Origin: Nocardioides sp. zg-DK7169
GTDB lineage: Bacteria; Actinomycetota; Actinomycetes; Propionibacteriales; Nocardioidaceae
Assembly (NCBI RefSeq): GCF_013155365.1
Contig: NZ_JABJRA010000006.1
Coordinates: 124,001 to 188,000, forward strand
Direction of reading: 5' to 3'
DNA: 64,000 nt
Below, piece after piece: positions 23,454-31,957 of the stretch. Below the pieces are notes generated by a model, which saw only the letters and a program-made list of their open reading frames with translations, did not search any database and was not told the DNA's origin. A program made the position numbers and the translations under genes. Position 1 is the first letter of the stretch, and the number at the start of each line of letters is the position of its first letter.

Positions 23454-26057
23454 CTACCCCGTCCGCCCCCGCCACCCGCTGTGCTCGCGCACCACCTGCC
23501 GCAGCCGGCGGCTCCGGACCCGCGCGGCCGGGGAGCCGAGGGCGCGCGGCGGGCGAGCGGCCCGTTCGGCGATCGCGCGGTAGAAGGAGTGCTTGATCGT
23601 CTCGGCGGCCACGACGTACGCCAGCGTGATCAGCAGCAGCGAGCCCAGCACCGCGGCGGGCAGCGCGCGCAGGCCGAGCACCGACGCGGCGGGGGAGTAG
23701 GGGATCGCGATCGTGACCACCGCGACGACCGCGGAGGTGATCAGCAGGCCCCGCCCCGGCCTGCTGCGGTACGCCGGACGCCGGGTGCGCAGCACCAGCA
23801 GCACGGTGAGCTCGGTCAGCGTGGAGCCGACGAACCACGCGGAGCGGAACAGCGTGGAGCCGGAGTCGAAGACCTGGAGCAGCACCGCGAAGGTCAGCAG
23901 GTCGAAGGCGGTGCTGAGCAGGCCGAAGAGCACCATGAAGTCGCGGATGAAGCCGATGTCCCAGCGCTGCGGGCGCTCGCGCTGCTCGGGGTCGACGGTG
24001 TCGGCGGCGATGGTCGTGCTGGGGATGTCGGAGAGGAAGTTCAGCAGCAGGATCTGGCGCGGCAGCAGCGGCAGGAACGGCAGGAACGCCGAGGCGATCA
24101 CCATGCTGATGACGTTGCCGAAGTTCGCGCTCACGGTCGTCATCACGTACTTCAAGGTGTTGGCGAAGGTCTGGCGCCCCAGCTGCACCCCGTGCTCCAG
24201 GACCGAGAGGTCCTTGTCCATCAGCACGATCGCGGCGGCGCTCTTGGCCACGTCGACAGCGGTGTCGACCGAGATCCCGACGTCGGCGAGGTGCAGGGCA
24301 CCGGCGTCGTTGATGCCGTCGCCGAGGTAGCCGACGATGGCGCCGCCGCTCCGTAGCGCGCGGATGATCCGCTCCTTCTGCGAGGGGTCCACCTCCGCGA
24401 ACACCTGGGTCTCGCGCGCCCGGGCGACCAGCTCGTCCTCGTCCAGCGACTCGATCGCGGAGCCGGTCAGCAGCCCGGTGGGGTCCAGGCCGACCTCGCC
24501 GGCGACGTGCGCGGCCACCCGCCGGTTGTCCCCGGTGATCATGCGTACGCCGATCCCCGCCGCCGCCAGCTCGCCGAGGACCCGGGAGGCGTCCTGCTTC
24601 GGCGGGTCGGCGAGCACCAGGAAGCCCGCGAACTCCAGGTCCCGCTCGTCCTCCACCGTGACCGTGTCGACACCGGGCAGCTCGCGCCGCGCGAGGGCCA
24701 GCACCCGGAAGCCGGCGTCGCTGAGCTCGCGGAACCGCGCGTCCAGCTCCTCGCGCGGCGTACCGGCGGCGCAGACGCCGACCACCGAGTCGTAGGCGCC
24801 CTTGCACACCAGTCGGCGCCCGTCGGGTCCCTCGACCAGCACGCTCAGCCGCTTGCGGGTGAAGTCGTAGGCCACCTCGTCGACCGCGGCGTACGACGGG
24901 TCCGGGGCGCGGGTCGCGAGGATCGCGGTGTCGATCGGGTTGGCGTACCCGCCCTGCAGCCCCGCGTTGAGCGCCGCGAGGGCGAGCACCTCGTCGCTCT
25001 CGGCGCCGCTCGGGTCCAGGGCGCCCCGCAGCTGGACGGTGCCCTCGGTGAGGGTGCCGGTCTTGTCGGTGCACAGCACGTCCATCGCGCCGAAGTCCTC
25101 GATGGCGTCCAGACGCCGCACGATCACCTGCTTCGCCGCCATCCGGCGGGCACCGGTGGCCAGGCTGACGGAGATGATCGCCGGCAGCATCTGCGGGGTC
25201 AGGCCGACGGCGAGCGCCAAGGAGAACAGGAGCGACTCCGCGAACGGCCGTTCCAGGGTCAGGTTGAGGGCCAGGATCACCAGCGCGAGCACGAAGGTCA
25301 CGCGCGCCAGCAGCAGCCCGAAGCTGCGGACCCCGCGCTCGAACCCGGTCGCGGGCGCCGACTCCTCCAGACGACCGGAGAGCCGGCCGAGCTCGGTCTG
25401 TGCGCCGGTCGCCACCACGACGGCGAGGCCGCGCCCGCTGACCACGTGGGAGCCGAGGTAGAGCACGTCGTGGCGCCCGGCCAGCGCGGTCTCCGCGGGC
25501 ACCGGCGCGGGCTGCTTGTGCTGGGGGAAGGTCTCGCCGGTCAGCGCCGCCTGGTCCACCTGCAGGGCGTCGGCGCTGACCAGCCGACAGTCCCCGGGGA
25601 CGACGTCGCCGGCCTTGAGCACGACCAGGTCGCCGGGCACCACCTCCTCGAGCGCCACCTCGGCCGGGGCACCGTCGCGGCGCAGGTCGGCGTGGACCTG
25701 GACCAGCGCGAGCAGCCGCTGCATCTCCACCGAGGCGCGGTGCTCCTGGTAGAAGCCGAGCAGGCCGCTCAACGCGACGATGGTGAGGATGATCGCCGCG
25801 TCGGTCACGTCGCGCAGCACCAGCGAGACCAGGCTGGCGAAGACGAGGATCAGGATCACCGGATCGGCGAACTGCTGGGCGAGCGAGACCACCCAGCTGC
25901 GGTGCCGCGCCGGCGCCAGCCGGTTCGGCCCGGTGGTGTCCAGGCGTCGCGCCGCCTCGTCCGCGGAGAGGCCGGCCTCGTCCACCTCCAGGGCGCGCAG
26001 CACCGACTCGGCGGGCTCCGCCCAGAAGGTGTCGAGGTCGCGCGTCTGCGGACTCAT
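23454..26057 (-). CDS. mgtA: Magnesium-translocating P-type ATPase (P3B, MgtA-like)
   Basis: 867 residues. Visible P-type ATPase elements in order: N-terminal cation-ATPase domain, TGET actuator loop (QAALTGETFPQHKQ), the P3B helix motif SLALAVGLTPQMLPAIISVSL, the phosphorylation site LCTDKTGTLTEGT, the nucleotide domain with FTRKRLSVLVEGP and VCKGAYDSV, the hinge YLGDGINDAGAL, and about six C-terminal helices including FGNVISMVIASAFLPFLPLLP. The length and LTPQMLP motif indicate Mg2+ import rather than Ca2+ export. Inner-membrane protein. No Mg2+-sensing leader is evident in the 81 bases upstream. Confidence 0.92.
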   Translation of the reverse strand: MSPQTRDLDTFWAEPAESVLRALEVDEAGLSADEAARRLDTTGPNRLAPARHRSWVVSLAQQFADPVILILVFASLVSLVLRDVTDAAIILTIVALSGLLGFYQEHRASVEMQRLLALVQVHADLRRDGAPAEVALEEVVPGDLVVLKAGDVVPGDCRLVSADALQVDQAALTGETFPQHKQPAPVPAETALAGRHDVLYLGSHVVSGRGLAVVVATGAQTELGRLSGRLEESAPATGFERGVRSFGLLLARVTFVLALVILALNLTLERPFAESLLFSLALAVGLTPQMLPAIISVSLATGARRMAAKQVIVRRLDAIEDFGAMDVLCTDKTGTLTEGTVQLRGALDPSGAESDEVLALAALNAGLQGGYANPIDTAILATRAPDPSYAAVDEVAYDFTRKRLSVLVEGPDGRRLVCKGAYDSVVGVCAAGTPREELDARFRELSDAGFRVLALARRELPGVDTVTVEDERDLEFAGFLVLADPPKQDASRVLGELAAAGIGVRMITGDNRRVAAHVAGEVGLDPTGLLTGSAIESLDEDELVARARETQVFAEVDPSQKERIIRALRSGGAIVGYLGDGINDAGALHLADVGISVDTAVDVAKSAAAIVLMDKDLSVLEHGVQLGRQTFANTLKYVMTTVSANFGNVISMVIASAFLPFLPLLPRQILLLNFLSDIPSTTIAADTVDPEQRERPQRWDIGFIRDFMVLFGLLSTAFDLLTFAVLLQVFDSGSTLFRSAWFVGSTLTELTVLLVLRTRRPAYRSRPGRGLLITSAVVAVVTIAIPYSPAASVLGLRALPAAVLGSLLLITLAYVVAAETIKHSFYRAIAERAARPPRALGSPAARVRSRRLRQVVREHSGWRGRTG

Positions 26058-26138
26058 TCCCCCGAGGGTGGGTCGGTCCTCACGCGTCGTCCACGGGCGA
26101 AGTGCCCGGGTCGCCCGGGTCTCCCGGGCCGGGGGGTG

Positions 26139-26747
26139 CTACTCCGGCGGCGAGGCGCCGGACAGCAGCGCCAGCGCCGCGCTGGCGGCGGCGTCGCCGA
26201 GCTGGCGCACGTCCTCGCCGTCCTCGACGGCGCGGGCGACCAGCTCGCGCAGGCCGCCGATGAGCACCAGTGCCAGCGGGGCACGGTCGGCCACCAGGTC
26301 ACCGGCGCCGGCCTCCTCGGCCACCCGGGCGATCAGGTCGGCGAAGGCGTCGTTGGCCAGCCGGGTGAGCTCGCGCCCCGCGGAGCCGAGCGCGGGGACC
26401 TCGCGGATCCAGGCCAGGGTCAGGCCCGGGTCGGCGGCGACCTCCTCGATCCAGGCGGCGACCGCCTGGGTGACCTGCTCGGGCAGCGGCAGCTCGGGGT
26501 CGATGGCGGCCTCGACGCTGGCGACGGTCTGGGTGTTGCGGTCCTGGAGCAGCGCGACCAGGCAGGCGTCGCGGTCGGCGAAGTGCTGGTAGAAGGTGCG
26601 GCGCGAGGTGCGGGCCCGGCGCACGACCTCGGAGACGGTGACCTCGGCGAAGGGGTTGTCGCGCAGGGCCTCGGCCATGGCGGCCAGCAGCCGCGCGCGG
26701 TGCTCGCCGACGGCGGCGGTGGCCTGTGCGGGGTCAGCTGGGGTCAT
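26139..26747 (-). CDS. TetR-family transcriptional regulator
   Basis: 202 residues. N-terminal helix-turn-helix: ALRDNPFAEVTVSEVVRRARTSRRTFYQHFADRDACL, followed by an all-helical ligand domain. AAGGAG precedes the ATG at 26747. It is divergent from a cytochrome P450 gene, with a 9-bp inverted repeat in the shared promoter region, so it most likely represses itself and the P450. Ligand unknown. Confidence 0.92.
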   Translation of the reverse strand: MTPADPAQATAAVGEHRARLLAAMAEALRDNPFAEVTVSEVVRRARTSRRTFYQHFADRDACLVALLQDRNTQTVASVEAAIDPELPLPEQVTQAVAAWIEEVAADPGLTLAWIREVPALGSAGRELTRLANDAFADLIARVAEEAGAGDLVADRAPLALVLIGGLRELVARAVEDGEDVRQLGDAAASAALALLSGASPPE

Positions 26748-26774
26748 CGGGACTCCTTGCCGGTGTCGGGTCCT

Positions 26775-26805
26775 CGTCGTACCGTAGTTGGTACGACGAC
26801 GTACC
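26775..26805. promoter_or_regulatory. Likely TetR operator in the divergent promoter
   Basis: CGTCGTACC (26775-26783) and GGTACGACG (26790-26798) form a perfect 9-bp inverted repeat with a 6-base spacer. GTACC recurs at 26801-26805 with the same 6-base spacing, giving an alternating GTACC/GGTAC/GTACC array. It lies between the TetR start (26747) and P450 start (26823). Confidence 0.65.
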
Positions 26806-26822
26806 GGAGTGGGAGGCTGCTC

Positions 26823-28196
26823 GTGGGAACGACACTGGCACAGACGCGGCCGGGTCTGCACGCGGTGCGCCCGGCACTGCGGTGGGGGCTGAACCACGCG
26901 CTGCCCCGCGGCGCGATGACCCTCGCGGCCCGCGGCGGTGACCTGCACTCCCGGCTGGTGGTGGGGATCGGCCCGGACGGGGAGGACTTCTGGCGCCTCG
27001 CCGAGGAGGTACGACGTGCCGGACCGCTGCCCCGCAGCCGCTTCGCACACGTGACCGCCTCGCACGCGGTGGTGCGCGAGGTGCTCGCCAGCCCGGACTT
27101 CCGCGCCGGCGTCGCGGTCGGCCCCGGCGGGCCGCTCGGCCGGCTCGCCGCGTGGGCGCAGGCCGACGCGCCGATGGGCCCGCTCTCACCGCCGTCGCTG
27201 CTGGTCAGCGAGCCGCCCGACCACACCCGCTACCGCCGGCTGGTGACCCGCGTCTTCTCGGTCCGCGCCGTGCAGGACCTCACCGAGCGCACCCGCGAGA
27301 TCGCCGAGCGCCTCGCCGACGACCTGGAGCGGCGCAGCCGCACCGAGCCGACCCTCGACCTGGTCCCGGCGTACTGCGCGCTGCTGCCGGTCACGGTGAT
27401 CGCGGAGATCCTCGGGGTCCCCGCGCACGAGCGCGACGTCGTCCTGCGCCTCGGCAGCGCCGCCGCGCCCAGCCTCGACCTGGGCCTGTCCTGGTCGCGC
27501 TTCCGTGCGGTCGAGGCGGCGCTGCGCGACTTCGAGCGCTGGCTGACCCACCACCTCGAGCAGGTACGCCGCGCGCCCGGCGAGGACCTCCTGAGCCAGC
27601 TGGTGGCCGCGCAGCACGACGACGGCAGCGGCGGGCTCACCGACGCCGAGCTGCGCTCCACCGCCGGGCTGGTGCTGGCCGCCGGCTTCGAGACCACCGT
27701 CAACCTGCTCGGCAACGGCGTGGCGCTGCTGGGCGCCCACCCCGAGCAGCGGGCACTGCTGGCCGAGGAGCCCGAGCGATGGCCCGACGCGGTCGACGAG
27801 GTGCTGCGCCTCGACCCGCCGGTGCTGCTGACCGGCCGGGTCGCCACCCGCGACACCGTCGTCGCCGGCGTACCGGTGCCGGGCGGCTCCGTGGTGGCCG
27901 CCCTGCTGGCTGCCGCCAACCGCGACCCGGAGGTCTTCGCCGACCCGGCACGCTTCGACGTGACCCGGTCCAGCGCGCGCGACCACGTCTCGTTCTCCTC
28001 GGGGCGGCACTACTGCCTCGGCGCGGCGCTGGCGCGGATGGAGGGCCACGTCGGACTGGAGACGCTGCACCGGCGCTTCCCCGCGCTGGCCGTGGAGGCG
28101 GGGGGCCGGAGGCGTCCCACGCGCATCCTGCGCGGCTATGACGTGCTTCGGGTATCTCCGCGAGCCGGTTGTGTCCCCGGGGCGCCTGCGCGCTAG
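26823..28196 (+). CDS. Cytochrome P450
   Basis: 457 residues from a GTG at 26823 with GGGAGG 7 bases ahead; no signal peptide, so a soluble bacterial class I enzyme. The I-helix oxygen motif is LVLAAGFETTVNLLG, the K-helix ExxR is DEVLRLDPP, and the heme ligand motif is FSSGRHYCLGAALARMEG. It needs ferredoxin and reductase partners, not found nearby. Substrate unknown. Regulation by the adjacent TetR protein is inferred from the operator between them. Confidence 0.94.
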   Translation: MGTTLAQTRPGLHAVRPALRWGLNHALPRGAMTLAARGGDLHSRLVVGIGPDGEDFWRLAEEVRRAGPLPRSRFAHVTASHAVVREVLASPDFRAGVAVGPGGPLGRLAAWAQADAPMGPLSPPSLLVSEPPDHTRYRRLVTRVFSVRAVQDLTERTREIAERLADDLERRSRTEPTLDLVPAYCALLPVTVIAEILGVPAHERDVVLRLGSAAAPSLDLGLSWSRFRAVEAALRDFERWLTHHLEQVRRAPGEDLLSQLVAAQHDDGSGGLTDAELRSTAGLVLAAGFETTVNLLGNGVALLGAHPEQRALLAEEPERWPDAVDEVLRLDPPVLLTGRVATRDTVVAGVPVPGGSVVAALLAAANRDPEVFADPARFDVTRSSARDHVSFSSGRHYCLGAALARMEGHVGLETLHRRFPALAVEAGGRRRPTRILRGYDVLRVSPRAGCVPGAPAR

Positions 28197-28403
28197 CATC
28201 GGTGCCAAGCACCATCTCCCGGGTCTCGCCGTCCGGTCCGCGTCTGTCGGATCCACGCGCACGGCCCCCGGGGAACCGCATCACGACCGCCGGGCGATCG
28301 ACCCGATACTCCGTCGTATGGCACGGACGAGGGGCACGGCGTGGACCGCGTGCGGGGTGCCGCACGCCCCGACCGGGGCGGAAGGCAGTCCAGAGGAGGA
28401 CCC

Positions 28404-30533
28404 TTGGCCCGAGGAGGCCAGCGCCAGGCCGGCGCTACCCGCACCGCACCCCGCGCCCGTCGTCGTCAGCGCGAGCTCGACAACGAGGGGCTGATCCCCG
28501 TGCTGGCGCGTGCCGTGCGCGAGGTCGAGACCGGGGTGCAGCGCAAGGCGGTGCGCCCCTCGACCCGCACGAAGTTCCAGGTGGTCGCGCTGCTGGTGCG
28601 CGAGGAGCGCACCCGGGTCAAGAACGACGCCGACCTCAGCGAGGGCCGCCGGGCCGAGGAGCTCAAGCGCCTCGACGGCATCGGCACGATCCTCGCCAAG
28701 ACCGCCGCGCGCGACCCCTCCCTGCTGGCGCTGCTCGCCGAGGACGCCAAGGTCACCGAGGAGGCCCGCGAGCTGCGCCGCGAGATGGTGCTGGCCGCCG
28801 GCCTCGAGCCCGTCGTCGAGGAGGAGCCCGAGCCCGAGGCGGTCGTCTCGCCGTTCGCGCACCCCGAGCGCCAGGTCGTCCCGCAGTCGGTGATCGCCCG
28901 CAAGCTCGCGAACCCGTTCCTCGCCCCCGACTTCTCCTTCGCCGCGCGCAACGGCCACCCGCGCCGCCTCGCCGGGTGGGAGCTGCTGGGCCCGCTGTTC
29001 CGCTCCTTCGAGCAGGCCGGCGCCAGCGCCTGCATGCCGCTGCCCGAGGAGAGCGCCGTACGCGCCCCGCAGGGCCTGGAGCTGATGCCGCACCAGGCCC
29101 GTGTGGTCGCCGCTGCCGCCGCCGGGCACCGCTCCTTCCTGCTCGCCGACGAGCCGGGCCTGGGCAAGACCGCCCAGGCGCTGATGGCCGCCCACGCGGC
29201 CGACGCCTACCCGCTGCTGGTCGTCGTGCCCAACGTCGTGAAGACCAACTGGGCCCGCGAGGCGCACCTGTGGACGCCGGGGCGCACCGTCACCGTCATC
29301 CACGGCGACGGCCACGACGTCGACGGCTTCGCCGACATCATGGTGATCAACTACGAGATCCTCGAGCGCCACGTCGGCTGGCTGAGCGACTTCGGGTTCC
29401 GCGGCATGGTCGTGGACGAGGCGCACTTCATCAAGAACAAGTCCTCCCAGCGCTCCCAGCACGTGCTGCACATCGCCGACCAGATGCGCGAGCGGATCGC
29501 CGCGCCGCTGATGATGGCGCTCACCGGTACGCCGCTGATCAACGACATCGAGGACTTCCGCGCGATCTGGCAGTTCCTCGGCTGGATCGACGACGTCAAG
29601 CCGCTCGGCGCGCTGATGGAGGCGCTCGAGGACACCGGCCTGACCCCGGCCGACCCGGCGTTCTACCCCGCCGCGCGTGGCTGCGTGGTCAACATGGGCA
29701 TCGTGCGCCGTCGCAAGATCGACGTCGCCAAGGACATCCCGGCCCGCCGGGTCGCCGACCTGCCGGTCGAGCTCGACGACGAGGCCGGTCGCTCGATCCG
29801 CGCCTCGGAGCGCGAGCTGGCCCGCCGCCTGGTGGAGCGCTACCTCTCGGCGCTCGAGGTCCGGGGGCAGTCCTACGACGGCATCGACGAGGAGCTGGTA
29901 CGCCGCGTCGCGACGTGGGAGCGCGAGGACACCGCGTCCACCAAGGACGGCGAGAACGTCTTCAGCATGATGCGCCGCATCGGCCAGGCGAAGGCCGGCC
30001 TCGCCGCCGACTACGCCGCCCAGCTGGCGCGCAGCGTCGGCAAGGTCGTCTTCTTCGCCAAGCACGTCGACGTCATGGACGCCGCCGAGGAGACCTTCGC
30101 CCGCCGCGGGCTGAAGTACTCCTCGATCCGCGGCGACCAGACCCCGAGGGCGCGCCAGAAGGCGATCGACGCGTTCGTCGAGGACCCCGAGGTCGCGATC
30201 GTCGTCTGCTCGCTCAGCGCCGCCGGCGTCGGGCTCAACCTGCAGGTGGCCTCCAACCTGGTGCTCGCGGAGCTGTCGTGGACCGACGCCGAGCAGACCC
30301 AGGCGATCGACCGGATCCACCGGATCGGTCAGGAGGAGCCGGTCACGGCGTGGCGGATCATCGCCGCGCAGACGATCGACACCCGGATCGCCGAGCTCAT
30401 CGACAGCAAGGCCGGCCTGGCCGCGCGTGCCCTCGACGGGTCCGACGAGGAGATCGGCGGCTCCGCCGACGTCCAGCTCGAGGCGCTCGTCAGCCTGCTC
30501 ACCGACGCCCTCCGGGAGCGCTTCGGACGCTGA
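28404..30533 (+). CDS. SNF2-family DEAD/DEAH helicase-like ATPase
   Basis: 709 residues if the TTG at 28404 is used, which has AGAGGAGG 5-12 bases ahead; a GTG at 28341 in frame lacks such a site. An N-terminal basic/helical part (about 225 residues) precedes the ATPase: LMPHQARVV, motif I LLADEPGLGKTAQAL, motif II GMVVDEAHFIKNK, MALTGTPLIND, and the C-terminal lobe KVVFFAKHVDVMD, SLSAAGVGLNLQ and QAIDRIHRIGQEE. Such proteins remodel or translocate on DNA or protein-DNA complexes. No restriction or DNA-phosphorothioation partner is adjacent, so it is probably a housekeeping or repair-type member. Followed by a hairpin. Confidence 0.9.
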   Translation: MARGGQRQAGATRTAPRARRRQRELDNEGLIPVLARAVREVETGVQRKAVRPSTRTKFQVVALLVREERTRVKNDADLSEGRRAEELKRLDGIGTILAKTAARDPSLLALLAEDAKVTEEARELRREMVLAAGLEPVVEEEPEPEAVVSPFAHPERQVVPQSVIARKLANPFLAPDFSFAARNGHPRRLAGWELLGPLFRSFEQAGASACMPLPEESAVRAPQGLELMPHQARVVAAAAAGHRSFLLADEPGLGKTAQALMAAHAADAYPLLVVVPNVVKTNWAREAHLWTPGRTVTVIHGDGHDVDGFADIMVINYEILERHVGWLSDFGFRGMVVDEAHFIKNKSSQRSQHVLHIADQMRERIAAPLMMALTGTPLINDIEDFRAIWQFLGWIDDVKPLGALMEALEDTGLTPADPAFYPAARGCVVNMGIVRRRKIDVAKDIPARRVADLPVELDDEAGRSIRASERELARRLVERYLSALEVRGQSYDGIDEELVRRVATWEREDTASTKDGENVFSMMRRIGQAKAGLAADYAAQLARSVGKVVFFAKHVDVMDAAEETFARRGLKYSSIRGDQTPRARQKAIDAFVEDPEVAIVVCSLSAAGVGLNLQVASNLVLAELSWTDAEQTQAIDRIHRIGQEEPVTAWRIIAAQTIDTRIAELIDSKAGLAARALDGSDEEIGGSADVQLEALVSLLTDALRERFGR

Positions 30534-30568
30534 CCGGCCGGTGACCCCCCGGGGTTCCTCGGCACCCT

Positions 30569-30605
30569 TCGCCGACTCGGCCCACCGCACGCGCCGAGTC
30601 GGCGA
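30569..30605. terminator. 13-bp hairpin between convergent genes, sharing the GCCGAGTCGGC core
   Basis: TCGCCGACTCGGC (30569-30581) pairs exactly with 30593-30605 around an 11-base loop, between the helicase stop (30533) and the PPOX stop (30621). The right arm holds GCCGAGTCGGC, the same core as in the tandem repeat at 5295-5360. Confidence 0.75.
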
Positions 30606-30620
30606 GATGCGGGGGCGTGG

Positions 30621-31048
30621 TCAGCGGGGGGCGATGAGGCCGGGGCCGAAGACGAAGCGGTCGACCTCGAAGCGCAGGGCGACGCGGGCGGGGTTGGGGC
30701 GCGGGGCGCGGTAACGGGCGGTGTAGCACTCGATCGCGCGGGCCACGGAGTGCTCGTCGTCGCAGACGGTGGCGGTGCCCTCCAGCGTCGACCAGCGGGG
30801 GCCGTCCACGGAGCACGCCGCGACCGGGGCGTCCGGGCCGGCGGCACGCACGTGGGCGACCTTGTGCGAGCCCGCGCTGGTGATCGCCCAGGCGCACTTC
30901 TGCTCCAGGTCCAGCGCCACCCCCCCACCGGTACGACGTGCGGCCGGCCGTCCGGGCGCACCGTCGTGAGCGTGCAGATGTGGTACTCGCTCCAGAAGTC
31001 GAGCAGCGGTGCGGGGATCGAGTCCCAGCCGGGACGGAAGGTCGTCAT
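30621..31048 (-). pseudogene. PPOX-class (pyridoxamine-phosphate-oxidase fold) oxidoreductase, frameshifted
   Basis: The N-terminal part from ATG 31048 reads MTTFRPGWDSIPAPLLDF, YHICTLTTVRPDGRPHVVPVG. The frame then breaks in a run of seven C on the plus strand (30920-30926). The downstream part, in another frame, continues ALDLEQKCAWAITSAGSHKV, WSTLEGTATVCDD and ends FGPGLIAPR. Five or eight bases in the run would restore one protein of about 141-142 residues with VPVG-VALDLE at the join. Members bind F420 or FMN. The break may be a sequencing error in the homopolymer, a true mutation or slippage-based switching. Confidence 0.85.
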
Positions 31049-31080
31049 CGCGTCATTATCCGGTCGTCGTGGTGAACGGG

Positions 31081-31920
31081 TCAGTGCGGGGCCGCCGCGG
31101 TGTCGGGGCGGCGCACCCGCCGGCCTCCACCGCCGCGCTGCGCCGGTACGACGGGGAGCGCCGCGGTGGCCGCGAGCAGCACCACCGCGCACGCGCCGGC
31201 CGCGATCGCCGTGGGCAGCGACTCGGGGGTCTCCGCGGTCCGGCCGACCGCCACCCACGCCAGGCCCCAGGCGCTGGCCAGCGCGACCGCCCACCGGGCG
31301 CCGTAGCGCCAGGCGAACAGCACCTCGAGGGTGGTCAGCAGCGCCAGCAGCGCGATGGTGCCGACCACCGCGACGGTGTCCTCGGAGGAGACGTCGATGC
31401 GCGAGTCGCCGACGGCCGCGGCGGTGTTGGCGCAGGTCGCGACCGCCACCCAGCCCAGGTAGAGCCCGAACGTCGCGTCCACGGCCAGCCGGTCCACCCA
31501 GCCCTCGGCGCGGTGCCGGGCCAGGCGGCGTACCAGCTCGACCAGGACCGCGAGCAGCACGACGATCACCACCACGCTGAGCCACACCAGGTCGGCCTGG
31601 GTGACCAGCAGCCAGGTCGCGTTCAGCACCATCGACGCCGCGGCCAGCCACCCGGTCGCCCGCGCGCGGGGGTTCGTCGCGTTGCCCGGCAGCAGCTGCC
31701 AGATGGTGTACGCCGCCAGCCCGACGTAGATCACCGACCAGATCGAGAAGGCCGTCCCCGCAGGCGCCACCAGCGTCGCGTCGGCCGACAGCGCACCGCC
31801 GGCCGTCTCGGCGACCGGGGTGCCGATCACCCCGGTGCCGACGAGGGTGCCGACGACGCAGAAGACCTCGGCGAGGACGACGACGAGCTGGCGGACGCGG
31901 TCGGTGCGGGTGGGGCCCAT
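31081..31920 (-). CDS. TspO/MBR-like tryptophan-rich membrane protein
   Basis: 279 residues, about seven hydrophobic helices. The FSIWSVIYVGLAAYTIWQLLP and VLNATWLLVTQADLVWLS segments resemble the TspO/MBR fold, and the protein is longer than classical five-helix TspO (about 160). The C terminus is Arg/Gly-rich. TspO proteins bind porphyrins or sterol-like ligands; function of the long variant is not established. It lies between the mannosyltransferase and the PPOX gene on the same strand with short gaps (37 and 32 bases), so likely one transcript. Confidence 0.72.
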   Translation of the reverse strand: MGPTRTDRVRQLVVVLAEVFCVVGTLVGTGVIGTPVAETAGGALSADATLVAPAGTAFSIWSVIYVGLAAYTIWQLLPGNATNPRARATGWLAAASMVLNATWLLVTQADLVWLSVVVIVVLLAVLVELVRRLARHRAEGWVDRLAVDATFGLYLGWVAVATCANTAAAVGDSRIDVSSEDTVAVVGTIALLALLTTLEVLFAWRYGARWAVALASAWGLAWVAVGRTAETPESLPTAIAAGACAVVLLAATAALPVVPAQRGGGGRRVRRPDTAAAPH

Positions 31921-31957
31921 GGGCGGCAGTACCCGCAGCCGCCCAGATCCAGCGGGC

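Noticed and set aside
24507..26822. Long open frame in front of the P450 gene, in the same frame
   Set aside because: It is antisense to the MgtA-type and TetR genes; the GTG at 26823 has a good ribosome binding site and begins the recognisable P450.
28341..28403. Longer SNF2 gene starting at GTG 28341
   Set aside because: The TTG at 28404 has a strong AGAGGAGG site at correct spacing, while the GTG has none and the extra residues look non-conserved.
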